The notes beneath the pieces were generated by a model that made no database searches, was not told the DNA's origin, and worked only from the letters and a program-made list of their open reading frames with translations. Source: Planctomycetota bacterium (lineage in GTDB: Bacteria > Planctomycetota > UBA1135 > GCA-002748355). Taken from it: a stretch of 64,000 nt of DNA. Shown in pieces: positions 19,575 through 28,489 of this stretch. The translations under genes and the position numbers were made by a program. The number at the start of each line of letters is the position of its first letter. The stretch's first letter is position 1. The stretch lies in the NCBI GenBank assembly GCA_020638795.1, contig JACKHW010000008.1:62001-126000 (forward strand). Reading direction: 5' to 3'.

Positions 19575-21854
19575 TCACCCTCGGCCGGTACCATGCCTTT
19601 CGGTCAAATAGTCTCGGATCTTGTGGTGGTCGACGGGTTTGATCATGCGCTCGTCGAAACCGGCTTCTCGAACCTGTGCAGCTGCCTTCTCGTCCCCGAA
19701 GCCCGTGACTGCGACCAGGGTCATGGTGGCACCCCTCTCCGTGGACCGGAACGCTCGCGCAACGTCGTATCCCGTCATGTCCGGAAGACCGATGTCGATG
19801 AGTGCGGCGTCGGGCGTGATTTGACCTAGCTTGGCGATCGCCTCCTTGCCTGTGTACGCGCAGTGCACTTCGGCTCCGCTCGCGCGCAAGAGCAGCGCGA
19901 GCATGTCGGCGGCGTCCTTCATGTCATCGACGATCAGGAGCTTGATCCCTTGCAAGTCTTCTTCCTCAGGCGCGGGTTTGGCTGCATCTCCTTCGACTGT
20001 CGTCCTGCCGAGGGGAAGCCACACCGTGAAGATACTGCCCTCAACGTCCCGTCGCCGCATCGCTCTCACCGTTCCGCCGTGCAAAGTGACGAGGCCTCGG
20101 ACGAGCGCCAGTCCGATGCCGAGACCGCCGACCCCGGGACTCGTCTGGACGAACGGGTCGAAGATTCGGTCGATGTCGTCCTCGGGGATTCCGCACCCTG
20201 TGTCTTTGACTTCGACGATCGCCGATTGCTCGAGTTCGCGGGCGTTCAGTTCGATCGTCCCACCTTCTTCCGTGTACTTCGTCGCGTTCGCGAGGAGGTT
20301 GACGAAGACCTGCTCGAGTCGTGTCGGGTCCGCCTCGATCCGAAGGGATTCGGGCAAGTCGACGACGAAGTCCTGGTTCTTCGCGCGAATACTACTGAGC
20401 ACAGCTTCGAAGGCACGCTCTGCGACCACTTTCACGTCGACGAGCTCCTTGTGCAGCGTGACCTTGCCTCGACTCACTCTCGAGATGTCGAGGAGGTCCT
20501 CCACCAGCGTCTTCAGTTGGTGGATGTGCGACGCCATCATCGGATAGATCGCTTCGACGTCGCCGAGACCTTGCTGCAGGACTTGGATCGCTCCGTCCAA
20601 CGCGGCGAGCGGATTGCGAATCTCGTGACCGAGCGTCGCGATGAACATGTCCTTGCGCGCGTCTTCTTCCTCGAGGATCCGCGTCTTCTCCTTCAACTCC
20701 TCGCGCGCTTCAATTTCCTCGGTGATGTCGGTGTTGGTGCCGAACCACCGCGCGATCTTTCCCGTAGCGTCATAGATCGGGAGCGCGCGGGACAAGAACC
20801 ACCGGTATTCGCCGGTATGGCAACGCAGCGGAAACGTGTCCTCCCACGGTTCGCCAGTCCTCCACGAGTGATCGATACTGGCGACGACGCGCGCGACGTG
20901 GTCGGGATGGTGGACCTTCGTCCAGCCCCATCCCTTCATCTCGTCGATCGTCGTGCCGGTGTAGTCGTACCAGCGTTGGTTGTACCAAAAGATCCAACCG
21001 GTCGGATCGGCCATCCACGCGAACTGATGGATGTTGTCGGCCATCGTTCGGAAGCGCTCTTCGCTCTCACGAAGATCGCTGACCGCTTGTTTGAAATCCG
21101 TGATGTCCTGAACCGTGCCGAGCATGCGCACGGCGCGCCCGTTCTCGAACGTGACATCCCCGAGAGCCTCGACCCACGTCGTGCGGCCCTCGTGTACGAG
21201 GCGGTATTCGACGCAGTAGTCGCCTTCACCAGCGGGGTCGATCGCGTCTTCGATCGCTGACCGCACGCGCGAGCGGTCGTCTTTGTGAACCTTCGAGTAG
21301 AAGACTTCGAGATCGACCGTTACGTCGGGGCCGAGGCCCCAGAGTTCGCGAACGCGTTCGTCCCAATCGAGGGCGCCCGTCGTCAAATCGAAGTCGTAGA
21401 CGCCGAGACGCGCTGCCCGACGCGCGAGATTCGACCGACGCTCCGAGTTGCGAAGACGATCTTCGGTCGCGCGCCGTTCGGAGATATCGACAGCCGAGGG
21501 AATGAGATGCGTCACCTCTCCCGTGGACTCGTCACGCAGTGGAGCGATCTGCAAGTCGATCCACATGCGGCCATCGTCCTTCACGCGGATCGGAACATCG
21601 AAGCGGACGAGTTCGCCGCACCGCGCGCGGTCGATCGCCTCACGAACTTGCGCGACGACCTGTGCGGAGTGTGTCCACCATGGACACTCCCAAAAGTTCT
21701 TCCCGAGCACCTCCGACGCGTCGATTCCAGCCGCTTCGAGCGGCGCTCGATTCGCTTCGAGGAGCACGCCTTGCGGAGTCAATACACCGACGAAGGCGAT
21801 GAGTTCGTCGAGTACGCGACGGACCGGGACATCGTGATTGTAGAGGCGCTTCAT
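19575..21854 (-). CDS. Hybrid sensor histidine kinase with three PAS domains and a receiver
   Basis: The true start is the ATG at 21854 (MKRLYNHDVP); the open frame continues upstream into the citrate synthase gene without protein character. The 759-residue soluble protein has PAS domains at about 10-125, 140-255 and 262-382 (third with FAWMADPTGWIFW), then a HisKA dimer helix with ATLGHEIRNPLAAL (His410), ATPase boxes NLLANATKYTEEG, VKDTGCGIPEDDI and GGLGIGLALVRG, and a C-terminal receiver (LLIVDDMKDAAD, phosphoacceptor Asp in LIDIGLPD, Lys in MIKPVD). All catalytic residues are present, in contrast to the kinase at 15315. No membrane segment is seen, so it should sense an internal cue. It is encoded 79 bp after citrate synthase. 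Confidence 0.92.
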   Translation of the reverse strand: MKRLYNHDVPVRRVLDELIAFVGVLTPQGVLLEANRAPLEAAGIDASEVLGKNFWECPWWTHSAQVVAQVREAIDRARCGELVRFDVPIRVKDDGRMWIDLQIAPLRDESTGEVTHLIPSAVDISERRATEDRLRNSERRSNLARRAARLGVYDFDLTTGALDWDERVRELWGLGPDVTVDLEVFYSKVHKDDRSRVRSAIEDAIDPAGEGDYCVEYRLVHEGRTTWVEALGDVTFENGRAVRMLGTVQDITDFKQAVSDLRESEERFRTMADNIHQFAWMADPTGWIFWYNQRWYDYTGTTIDEMKGWGWTKVHHPDHVARVVASIDHSWRTGEPWEDTFPLRCHTGEYRWFLSRALPIYDATGKIARWFGTNTDITEEIEAREELKEKTRILEEEDARKDMFIATLGHEIRNPLAALDGAIQVLQQGLGDVEAIYPMMASHIHQLKTLVEDLLDISRVSRGKVTLHKELVDVKVVAERAFEAVLSSIRAKNQDFVVDLPESLRIEADPTRLEQVFVNLLANATKYTEEGGTIELNARELEQSAIVEVKDTGCGIPEDDIDRIFDPFVQTSPGVGGLGIGLALVRGLVTLHGGTVRAMRRRDVEGSIFTVWLPLGRTTVEGDAAKPAPEEEDLQGIKLLIVDDMKDAADMLALLLRASGAEVHCAYTGKEAIAKLGQITPDAALIDIGLPDMTGYDVARAFRSTERGATMTLVAVTGFGDEKAAAQVREAGFDERMIKPVDHHKIRDYLTERHGTGRG

Positions 21855-21933
21855 CGAACACTCGCCAACGTACGCTACCAGAACGGCGAACGACCATGGC
21901 CAGCCGTTCGCGTTCACGCGTCCGCGTCGAATG

Positions 21934-23235
21934 TCAGCGCTTGTCGACCGGGACGTAGTTGCGTTCGCGTTCGCCGGTATAGACCTGGCGCGGACGCATG
22001 ATTCGCGCGTCCGCATCGCGGTGGAACTCGAGCCATTGCGCGATCCAGCCGGGCATGCGCCCGAGCGCGAAGAACACCGTGAACATGTCGATCGGTATCC
22101 CGAGCGCCTGGTAGATGATGCCAGAGTAGAAGTCGACGTTGGGATAGAGCTTGCGCTCGATGAAGTACTCGTCGTTGAGCGCGATCTCTTCGAGTTCTTT
22201 CGCGATCTCGAGCAGCGGATTCTTCGTCCCCATCCGCGCGAGGACTTCGTCACAGCTCTTCTTGAGGATCCGAGCTCGAGGGTCGTAGTTCTTGTAGACG
22301 CGGTGGCCGAAGCCCATCAAACGGACGCCGCTGGACTTGTCCTTGGCGAGATTCATGAAGTCCTTCGCGGACCGATCGCCATCGCGGATCGAGATCAGCA
22401 TCTCGATGACCTTCTGGTTGGCGCCGCCGTGCAGCGGACCCCAGAGGGCGGAGATACCTGCCGACACGCTCGCGAACAGGTTTGCCTGGGAGCTACCCAC
22501 CGTGCGGACGGTGCTCGTCGAGCAGTTCTGTTCGTGATCCGCGTGAAGGATGAGCAACAGGTCGAGGGCGCGGGCGATGACCGGGTCGGGTTCGTATGGC
22601 TCACACGGCGTCGCGAACATCAGATGCATGATGTTCTCGGGGTAGCTCAGGTCGTTCTGCGGATACATGAACGGCTGGCCCTTGCTGTGCTTGTAGCTGT
22701 ACGCCGCGATCGTCGGCATCTTGGCGAGCAGTCGAACCGCCGCTTCCCAGCGCTGATCCTCGGGATCGTCGTACTTGACGTCTTGGTAGAACGTCGAGAG
22801 CGCACCGACCGTCGCCGCACAGATCGCCATCGGATGCCCGGTCTTGGGCATGCTTCCGAAGAACCGCTTGAGGTCCTCGTGGACCATCGTGTGATACGTG
22901 ATTTCGCGATGGAACTCGGCGAGCTCTTGCTTGGTCGGCAGCGATTGATGAATCAACAACCAACTCACTTCGAGGAAGTTGCTCTGCTCGGCGAGCTGTT
23001 CGATCGGGTAGCCCGCGTAGCGGAGGATCCCCTTCTCGCCGTCGAGATACGTGATGTTGCTCAGGCACGAACCCGTGTTGCCGAACCCAGGGTCGTAGGT
23101 GATCGCGCCGGTCTGGTTGCGCAAGTTGCGAATGTCGATCGCGATTTCACCTTCGGAACCCTCGAGTACCGGTAGCTCGATCGTCGTGTCGCCGATCGTC
23201 AGCTTCGCGGTCTTGCTTGGGGTTTCGCTGGACAT
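21934..23235 (-). CDS. gltA: Citrate synthase
   Basis: Condenses acetyl-CoA and oxaloacetate to citrate. The frame is open from 23394, but the ATG at 23235 has AGGAG five bases upstream and gives the normal length of 433 residues with the usual start (AKLTIGDTTIELPVLEG). The catalytic region is complete: HADHEQNCSTSTVR, GSSQANLFASVSAGISALWGPLHGGANQ, GFGHRVYKNYDPRA and FYSGIIYQALGIP. The residues upstream in frame (KAPRRRVSPPAVPSKA and a His/Asp-rich stretch) lack a Shine-Dalgarno and are more likely untranslated leader. Downstream lie the hybrid kinase and acetyltransferase on the same strand. Confidence 0.96.
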   Translation of the reverse strand: MSSETPSKTAKLTIGDTTIELPVLEGSEGEIAIDIRNLRNQTGAITYDPGFGNTGSCLSNITYLDGEKGILRYAGYPIEQLAEQSNFLEVSWLLIHQSLPTKQELAEFHREITYHTMVHEDLKRFFGSMPKTGHPMAICAATVGALSTFYQDVKYDDPEDQRWEAAVRLLAKMPTIAAYSYKHSKGQPFMYPQNDLSYPENIMHLMFATPCEPYEPDPVIARALDLLLILHADHEQNCSTSTVRTVGSSQANLFASVSAGISALWGPLHGGANQKVIEMLISIRDGDRSAKDFMNLAKDKSSGVRLMGFGHRVYKNYDPRARILKKSCDEVLARMGTKNPLLEIAKELEEIALNDEYFIERKLYPNVDFYSGIIYQALGIPIDMFTVFFALGRMPGWIAQWLEFHRDADARIMRPRQVYTGERERNYVPVDKR

Positions 23236-23454
23236 CTGTGCTCCTGTGCCGTGTTCGTGAGTGCCGTCGTCGTGATCGCCGGCACCGATGGACGCTTCGG
23301 TGGTCCCCGAAGTGGCCATGAGCGAAGCGAGGTCGGTGGCTTTGCTCGGGACCGCGGGGGGTGAAACACGACGACGAGGAGCCTTGGACGACATGTTCAA
23401 AGCTATCGGCCGTGTCGTCAGGAGAAGATAACCACATCGGGTCTTCCAGCCGAT
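23236..23454. promoter_or_regulatory. Divergent leader region between gltA and pccA
   Basis: A 219-bp region separating the divergent citrate synthase and biotin carboxylase genes. Part is an open frame continuous with gltA, which I regard as untranslated. Shared control of the two genes from here is plausible, but I recognise no operator. Confidence 0.35.
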
Positions 23455-24966
23455 ATGTTGCCGGGCATGTTTCGACGCATCCTGGTCGCGAATCGCGGTG
23501 AAATCGCCGTCCGTGTCCTACGCACGGCCCGCGAGCTGGGCATCGAAGTCGTCGCGGTCTGTTCGGAGGCCGATCGGGACGCTCTGCATGTCCGCATGGC
23601 GGACCACGCGGTCGTCCTTGGCGGCCCGGCGCCCACCGACTCGTACCTTCGGACTGATCGCATCCTCGCCGCCGCTACCGCGACCGGAGCCGAAGCCATC
23701 CATCCCGGATACGGCTTTCTCGCCGAGAACGCCGGTTTCGCCGATGCCACACGCGATGCGGGGCTCGTCTTCGTCGGCCCTTCTGGTGATGCGATTCGTC
23801 GCATGGGCGACAAGATCGCCGCGCGCGAGGCGGCGGCGGCCGCGGACGTTCCGGTCGTTCCGGGAATCAATCAAGAGGGCGCGGATCCACAAGAGCTGGT
23901 CCGCTTCGCGCGCGAGATCGGGTTTCCCGTGATGCTCAAAGCGGCCGCCGGTGGTGGCGGGAAAGGCATCCGCATCGTCCGCGACGAAAAGGAGTTGGCC
24001 GAGGCCGCCAAGTTGGCGTCTGCCGAAGCGCGCGGTGCTTTCGGCGACGGCCGCGTCTACCTCGAGAAGTTCGTGACCCGACCGCGACACGTCGAAGTCC
24101 AGATCCTCGCGGATCGTCATGGCAAGGTCGTTAGCTACGGTGAACGCGAGTGCTCGGTCCAGAGACGACACCAGAAGCTCGTCGAAGAGACCCCGTGCGC
24201 AGCGCTCACCGCAGCGACGCGGGCGGACATGTGCGAGGCGGCGAGACGCGTGACTGCGGCGATCGGCTACGAAGGCGCGGGAACCGTCGAGTTCTTGTTC
24301 AGTGAAGGTGACTTCTACTTCCTCGAAATGAACACGCGTCTCCAGGTCGAGCACGCGATCACGGAGGAGGTCTACGGAGTCGACTTGGTCCGAGAGCAGT
24401 TGCGCGTCGCTTGGGGTGAGGAAGCCAGCGATCCTGGCGAGGCTCGTGGTTCGGCGATCGAAGTGCGGATCAACGCAGAGGACCCGGCAACGTTCTTTCC
24501 GAGTCTCGGAACGATCGAGAGGCTGCGCCTCCCCGGAGGGCTCGGCGTTCGTGTCGATTCGGCGCTGTATCCGGGTCTCGAGGTCACCCCGTACTACGAT
24601 TCGATGCTCGCGAAGCTGATCGTATGGGCGCCGACCCGCGACGCGGCGATCGCCAAGATGCTGCGCTCCTTGGGCGAACTTCGGATCGCTGGCGTCAAGA
24701 CGTCCGTACCGGTTGCCGCGAAGGCTCTGCGGTCGGAAGCCTTCCAAAGCGGTGACTACGACACGGGGATCCTCGAAAGGCTCGCGGATCAGCCCGGGAT
24801 CGCGGCGTCACTCGATGCCGACATCGCAGCGATCGCGGCTGCCTTCGCGAAGGCAGGCGGCTTGCTGGCCCGAGGTGGTTCGAGTGCGACATCGAACGGT
24901 AACGGAAACTCGGCGGACGCCGTGCAGCCGTGGGTTCTCGGTGCGCGTAGAGGAGGGATGCGCTGA
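23455..24966 (+). CDS. pccA: Biotin carboxylase subunit of propionyl-/acyl-CoA carboxylase
   Basis: The biotin carboxylase starts MFRRILVANRGEIAVRV; ATGs at 23455 and 23467 are both possible. ATP-grasp and biotin carboxylase signatures follow: AIHPGYGFLAEN, KAAAGGGGKGIRIV, the YGERECSVQRRHQKL block, GTVEFLF and EMNTRLQVEHAITE. The chain ends at 503 residues, after a low-complexity SATSNGNGNSAD stretch, without the biotinyl domain that most PccA proteins carry; that domain is the next gene. The stop and the next start overlap as TGATG. Given the nearby pccB, mce and mcmA1, the complex is probably propionyl-CoA carboxylase, although the same subunit could also serve acetyl-CoA carboxylase. Confidence 0.93.
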   Translation: MLPGMFRRILVANRGEIAVRVLRTARELGIEVVAVCSEADRDALHVRMADHAVVLGGPAPTDSYLRTDRILAAATATGAEAIHPGYGFLAENAGFADATRDAGLVFVGPSGDAIRRMGDKIAAREAAAAADVPVVPGINQEGADPQELVRFAREIGFPVMLKAAAGGGGKGIRIVRDEKELAEAAKLASAEARGAFGDGRVYLEKFVTRPRHVEVQILADRHGKVVSYGERECSVQRRHQKLVEETPCAALTAATRADMCEAARRVTAAIGYEGAGTVEFLFSEGDFYFLEMNTRLQVEHAITEEVYGVDLVREQLRVAWGEEASDPGEARGSAIEVRINAEDPATFFPSLGTIERLRLPGGLGVRVDSALYPGLEVTPYYDSMLAKLIVWAPTRDAAIAKMLRSLGELRIAGVKTSVPVAAKALRSEAFQSGDYDTGILERLADQPGIAASLDADIAAIAAAFAKAGGLLARGGSSATSNGNGNSADAVQPWVLGARRGGMR

Positions 24967-25517
24967 TGCGCTACTACGTGACGATCGGGAAGGGCGAAGA
25001 CGCGCAGCGCCGATGTGTTCGGTTCGAGACGACCGCGGACGGGCGCTGCATCGCTCATGTCTCGCAGTTCGAAGAGGGCGACGAGCACGAGAGCCGCACG
25101 TTCGAGGTCGACGGCCGCCGACTCGCGGGAGGAGCTGCGCTTCATTTGATCGTTGACGGCGGCAGTCATGATTTCTCACTCGAGAAGAACTCCGACGGTC
25201 GCGAACTCGTTTGGCGTGGCGAGCGACTCGCGATCGATGTCGTCGACGAGCGCGAACTTCTCGCACGTCGCGTCAGCGGCCCGTCGCAAGGTGGGCCTCG
25301 TGACGTCCGCGCATCGATGCCAGGCATCGTCGTGAGCGTCGATGTCTCCGTTGGCGACGAGGTGACCGAAGGCCAGACCCTCCTCATCGTCGAAGCCATG
25401 AAGATGCAGAACCCGATCACGGCCGACGGAAACGGTACGGTCGAGGCCATCCACGTCGCCGCGGGACAAGCGGTTGCAGCGGGCGACACGCTGCTGCGTC
25501 TCGATGCGCCTCTGTGA
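24966..25517 (+). CDS. Biotin carboxyl carrier subunit
   Basis: A 183-residue protein whose C-terminal ~75 residues form a biotinyl domain: MPGIVVSVDVSVGDEVTEGQ, then EAMKMQN with the biotin-accepting Lys146, and a closing AAGDTLLRLDA. The N-terminal ~100 residues probably correspond to the BT linker domain that holds carrier and carboxyltransferase together. Translation is coupled to the biotin carboxylase gene through a TGATG overlap. Having the carrier as its own gene makes this a three-component carboxylase. Confidence 0.94.
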   Translation: MRYYVTIGKGEDAQRRCVRFETTADGRCIAHVSQFEEGDEHESRTFEVDGRRLAGGAALHLIVDGGSHDFSLEKNSDGRELVWRGERLAIDVVDERELLARRVSGPSQGGPRDVRASMPGIVVSVDVSVGDEVTEGQTLLIVEAMKMQNPITADGNGTVEAIHVAAGQAVAAGDTLLRLDAPL

Positions 25518-25542
25518 TCGAACCAGGTTCGCGGTGAGCGAT

Positions 25543-25842
25543 ATGCGCGATTTCATCTTGTTGATGCACGACGTCACGAACGAGGCGGGCGCAGACACGG
25601 GACAGCAATGGAGTGACTACTTTGCTCGACTGCGCGCCGCTGGCGTGTTCCAGGGTGGAAGCTCGATTGGCGACGGGATCTGTATCGCGAAGTCATCAGC
25701 CCCGCCGGACATCACGCGTCATCTCACGGGCTACATCCGAATACGCGCGAACGATCTGAACCACGCTCGCGAATTCATCGGTGGCAATCCGGTGTTCGAA
25801 GCCGGTGGCACGGTCGAGATTCGTGAACTGCCGGAGGATTGA
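25543..25842 (+). CDS. YCII-related (DGPF/YciI-type) protein
   Basis: A ~100-residue ferredoxin-like alpha/beta protein resembling the YCII-related family: MRDFILLMHD at the start, WSDYFARLRAAGVF, a central GSSIGDG, then GYIRIRANDLNHAREFIGGNPVF and the family-typical VEIRELPE end. The function of this small family is mostly unknown; some members accompany sigma factors or enzymes. The start is the ATG at 25543 or a GTG three codons earlier. It lies 25 bp after the biotin carrier gene and may be cotranscribed with it. Confidence 0.8.
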   Translation: MRDFILLMHDVTNEAGADTGQQWSDYFARLRAAGVFQGGSSIGDGICIAKSSAPPDITRHLTGYIRIRANDLNHAREFIGGNPVFEAGGTVEIRELPED

Positions 25843-25896
25843 CGAAGCGTCGGACGGCTGTCGTTGCCGCTACGAACTCCTGGCGGGGGCACTTGC

Positions 25897-26739
25897 TCAA
25901 CCGAAGCGACCCGAGATGTAATCCTCGGTCTGCTTCATCTTCGGGCGCGTGAAGAGGTCTTCGGTCTGGGCGTACTCAATCAGCTTGCCGAGATAGAAGA
26001 ACGCCGTGTAGTCCGACACGCGCGATGCCTGTTGCATGTTGTGCGTCACGACGAGCAGGGTGTAGTCCTGCTTGAGCTCTTCCATCAGGTCTTCGATCTT
26101 GCTCGTCGCGACGGGGTCGAGAGCGGAGCACGGCTCGTCGAAGAGAATGACCTCGGGTTCGACGGCGATCGCACGCGCGATGCAGAGGCGTTGTTGTTGG
26201 CCGCCGGACATGCCGAGCGCGCTCTCGCCGAGGCGATCCTTCACCTCGTCCCAGAGCGCGGCACGACGCAGACTCTTCTCGACGATCTCGTCGAGAGTCG
26301 CCTTGTCGTTGATGCCGTGGATGCGGGGGCCGAACGCGATGTTCTCGCGAATCGACTTCGGGAACGGATTCGACTTCTGGAACACCATGCCGATGCGCTT
26401 GCGCAGCATGTTGATGTCGAGCGTCGGTTCGTTGATCGACGTGCCTTCGAACTGGATCTGTCCGTCGATGCGGACCCCGTCGATCAGGTCGTTGAGGCGA
26501 TTGACGCAGCGCAAGAGCGTCGACTTCCCGCAGCCCGAAGGTCCGATCAGTGCCGTGATCTTGCGCTTCGGGATTTCCATCGAGATGTCGAAGAGAGCCT
26601 GCTTCGCTCCGTAGAAGAGCGACAGTTTGCGAATCGACACGATCGGATCCGGCGGCACGCAGATCGCGGACGGGCTCCGCGGTTGCTGGCGAGGTTTTCG
26701 ATCGCCGCGACCGGCTTGGTAGAGAGATTCGTCGGGCAT
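25897..26739 (-). CDS. pstB: Phosphate ABC transporter ATP-binding protein PstB
   Basis: ATPase of the high-affinity phosphate importer. Visible motifs: IRKLSLFYGAKQALFDI, Walker A GPSGCGKST, Q-loop MVFQKSNPFPKSIREN, signature MSGGQQQRLCIARA, Walker B VILFDEPCSALDP and the switch VTHNMQQA, ending FTRPKMKQTEDYISGRFG as PstB proteins do. The start is uncertain: the ATG at 26739 (MPDESLYQ) is used, but a GTG at 26808 would overlap the pstA stop. In either case there is a basic, disordered N-terminal extension before the domain. Last gene of pstSCAB. Confidence 0.96.
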   Translation of the reverse strand: MPDESLYQAGRGDRKPRQQPRSPSAICVPPDPIVSIRKLSLFYGAKQALFDISMEIPKRKITALIGPSGCGKSTLLRCVNRLNDLIDGVRIDGQIQFEGTSINEPTLDINMLRKRIGMVFQKSNPFPKSIRENIAFGPRIHGINDKATLDEIVEKSLRRAALWDEVKDRLGESALGMSGGQQQRLCIARAIAVEPEVILFDEPCSALDPVATSKIEDLMEELKQDYTLLVVTHNMQQASRVSDYTAFFYLGKLIEYAQTEDLFTRPKMKQTEDYISGRFG

Positions 26740-26797
26740 GTTCGGCTCGGTCCGTTCCGTCTGGCTCTTTGCTTCGACGCCTTCGGACTCGTGGTTG

Positions 26798-28489
26798 TCA
26801 GACAGCACTGGAGGCGTACTTCCTTCGCAGGTGATTCCGAACGGCGATCGCAACGAGGTTCATGGCGGTGACGAGCAGCACGAGCAACAACGCCGTCGCG
26901 TAGACCAGGGGCTTGGTCGCATCGACGTTCGGGCTCTGGAAGCCGACGTCGTAGATGTGGAAGCCGAGGTGCATGAACTTGCGCTCGAGATGCAAGAAAG
27001 GGAACTCGCCGTCGACCGGTACATCTGCGAGTTTGACCATGCCGACGATCATCAAAGGAGCGACCTCGCCGGCGGCGCGGGCGATCGCGAGGATGACGCC
27101 CGTCAGGATACCGGGACCTGCAGCCGGCAGGACGACCTTCCAGGTGGTTTCGAACTTCGTGGCCCCGAGGGCCAAGCTGCCCTGCCGCACGATCTTGGGC
27201 ACGGCCGCCAGGCCTTCTTCGGTCGCCACGATCACGACGGGCACGGTCAGCAGCGCCAAGGTCAGCGCGGCCCAGAGGACTCCGCCGGTGCCGAACGTCG
27301 GATTTGGGAGGGAATCCGAGAAGAGGAGCGAGTCGAGGCTCCCGCCGATCAGGTAGACGAAGAAGCCGAGGCCGAACAGACCGAACACGATCGATGGGAC
27401 GCCCGCGAGGTTGTTGACCGCGATGCGCACGACGCGCACGACGAATCCCTCCTTCGCGTACTCACGGAGGTAGAGCGCAGCAAGCACTCCGAGTGGCGTC
27501 ACCGCGAAGGTCATGAGGAAGACCATCAAGACCGTGCCGAAGATCGCCGGGAAGATTCCACCCTCGGTGTTCGACTCGCGAGGCGCGTCCCAGATGAAGC
27601 CCCAAAGGTGAGACACGTAGATCCCGAGCTTCTCGAAGAACCCTGCGCGATTCGGACGGAGCGCATCGAGGATGGTCGCGACGGGCAACGTGATTTCGGC
27701 ACCGGTCGCGGTTTCGAAGGTCGCCGTGCTCCGCTCCCACTCCTCGCGTTTCGATCGCAACTCGGTGCTGAGCTCTTCGCCGCGTCGATTGAGGCGTTCG
27801 ATCTCCTGATCGAGTGTCGAAAGACGCTCGCGGACGTCGTCGCCGTTGGCTTGATTCATCAGGAGGCGATCGCGGTCGCGCTTCGCGCGAACCAGAGCAT
27901 CGGTCGGACCCGCGATTTCGTCGTGTTCGAAATCGTCGATGGCCTCGCCTTCTCGAAACTTCGCCTCGATCTCCTCCTCGAAGTCGTACCAAAGCGCGTC
28001 GCCGGTAGCATCGACCGTCGTACCGTCCTTGGTGAGGCCGATCAGGCGTCCGTAGAAGACGCCATTGCTGCGCCGCTCGAGCGCTACCAGATCGTCCGGG
28101 CGCGAGGTGTTCGCGATCTCGCTCTCCGGAATCCAGCGGAAGTCTTCGGAGCCATACACCTCGCGAGTCGCTTGGCGCACGCTGATGCGCATGCTCTCGC
28201 CGTCGGCTTCCGAGCCCCGAGCGAGATCGCGGATCGTCTCGCGATCGTGCAGCTCGCCCCACAACCGCGTTCCGTCCGTGAGTTCGTACTGTTGGATCGT
28301 CTTCGGCCAGAAGTAACCCATCCCCATGTAAGCGAGCAGGATGAGCAGGCCCGAGATCATGACGATGTTCAGCGCGAGTGCGCCACCAGCGAGCCACGTG
28401 AAGACGCGTCCCGCGAGCTGAGTCCGCCGGCTGGTGCGACCGAAGCCGGGCGGGTCATCGCGATGGAGTGGGTACTCGTTGGTCGACAT
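26798..28489 (-). CDS. pstA: Phosphate ABC transporter permease PstA, long form
   Basis: The ATG at 28489 overlaps the pstC stop by one base (TGATG), giving 563 residues. The first membrane helix (NIVMISGLLILLAYMGMGYF) is followed by about 200 residues outside the membrane, with a coiled-coil stretch LDQEIERLNRRGEELSTELRSKREE, and then the normal PstA permease core with the loop GAAKFET-like GATKFETTWKVVLPAAGPGI, and IARAAGEVAPLM. Standard PstA is about 290 residues; the long form resembles that of Pseudomonas. The domain may interact with PstS or the long PstC. Confidence 0.94.
   Translation of the reverse strand: MSTNEYPLHRDDPPGFGRTSRRTQLAGRVFTWLAGGALALNIVMISGLLILLAYMGMGYFWPKTIQQYELTDGTRLWGELHDRETIRDLARGSEADGESMRISVRQATREVYGSEDFRWIPESEIANTSRPDDLVALERRSNGVFYGRLIGLTKDGTTVDATGDALWYDFEEEIEAKFREGEAIDDFEHDEIAGPTDALVRAKRDRDRLLMNQANGDDVRERLSTLDQEIERLNRRGEELSTELRSKREEWERSTATFETATGAEITLPVATILDALRPNRAGFFEKLGIYVSHLWGFIWDAPRESNTEGGIFPAIFGTVLMVFLMTFAVTPLGVLAALYLREYAKEGFVVRVVRIAVNNLAGVPSIVFGLFGLGFFVYLIGGSLDSLLFSDSLPNPTFGTGGVLWAALTLALLTVPVVIVATEEGLAAVPKIVRQGSLALGATKFETTWKVVLPAAGPGILTGVILAIARAAGEVAPLMIVGMVKLADVPVDGEFPFLHLERKFMHLGFHIYDVGFQSPNVDATKPLVYATALLLVLLVTAMNLVAIAVRNHLRRKYASSAV

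Noticed and set aside
21855..22253. N-terminal extension of the hybrid kinase into gltA
   Set aside because: The extra residues are Arg/Ser-rich out-of-frame citrate synthase sequence; protein-like sequence begins at the ATG at 21854.
23236..23394. N-terminal extension of citrate synthase
   Set aside because: No Shine-Dalgarno before the upstream ATG, while AGGAG precedes the ATG at 23235, which gives the family's normal length. A His/Asp-rich leader cannot be fully excluded.
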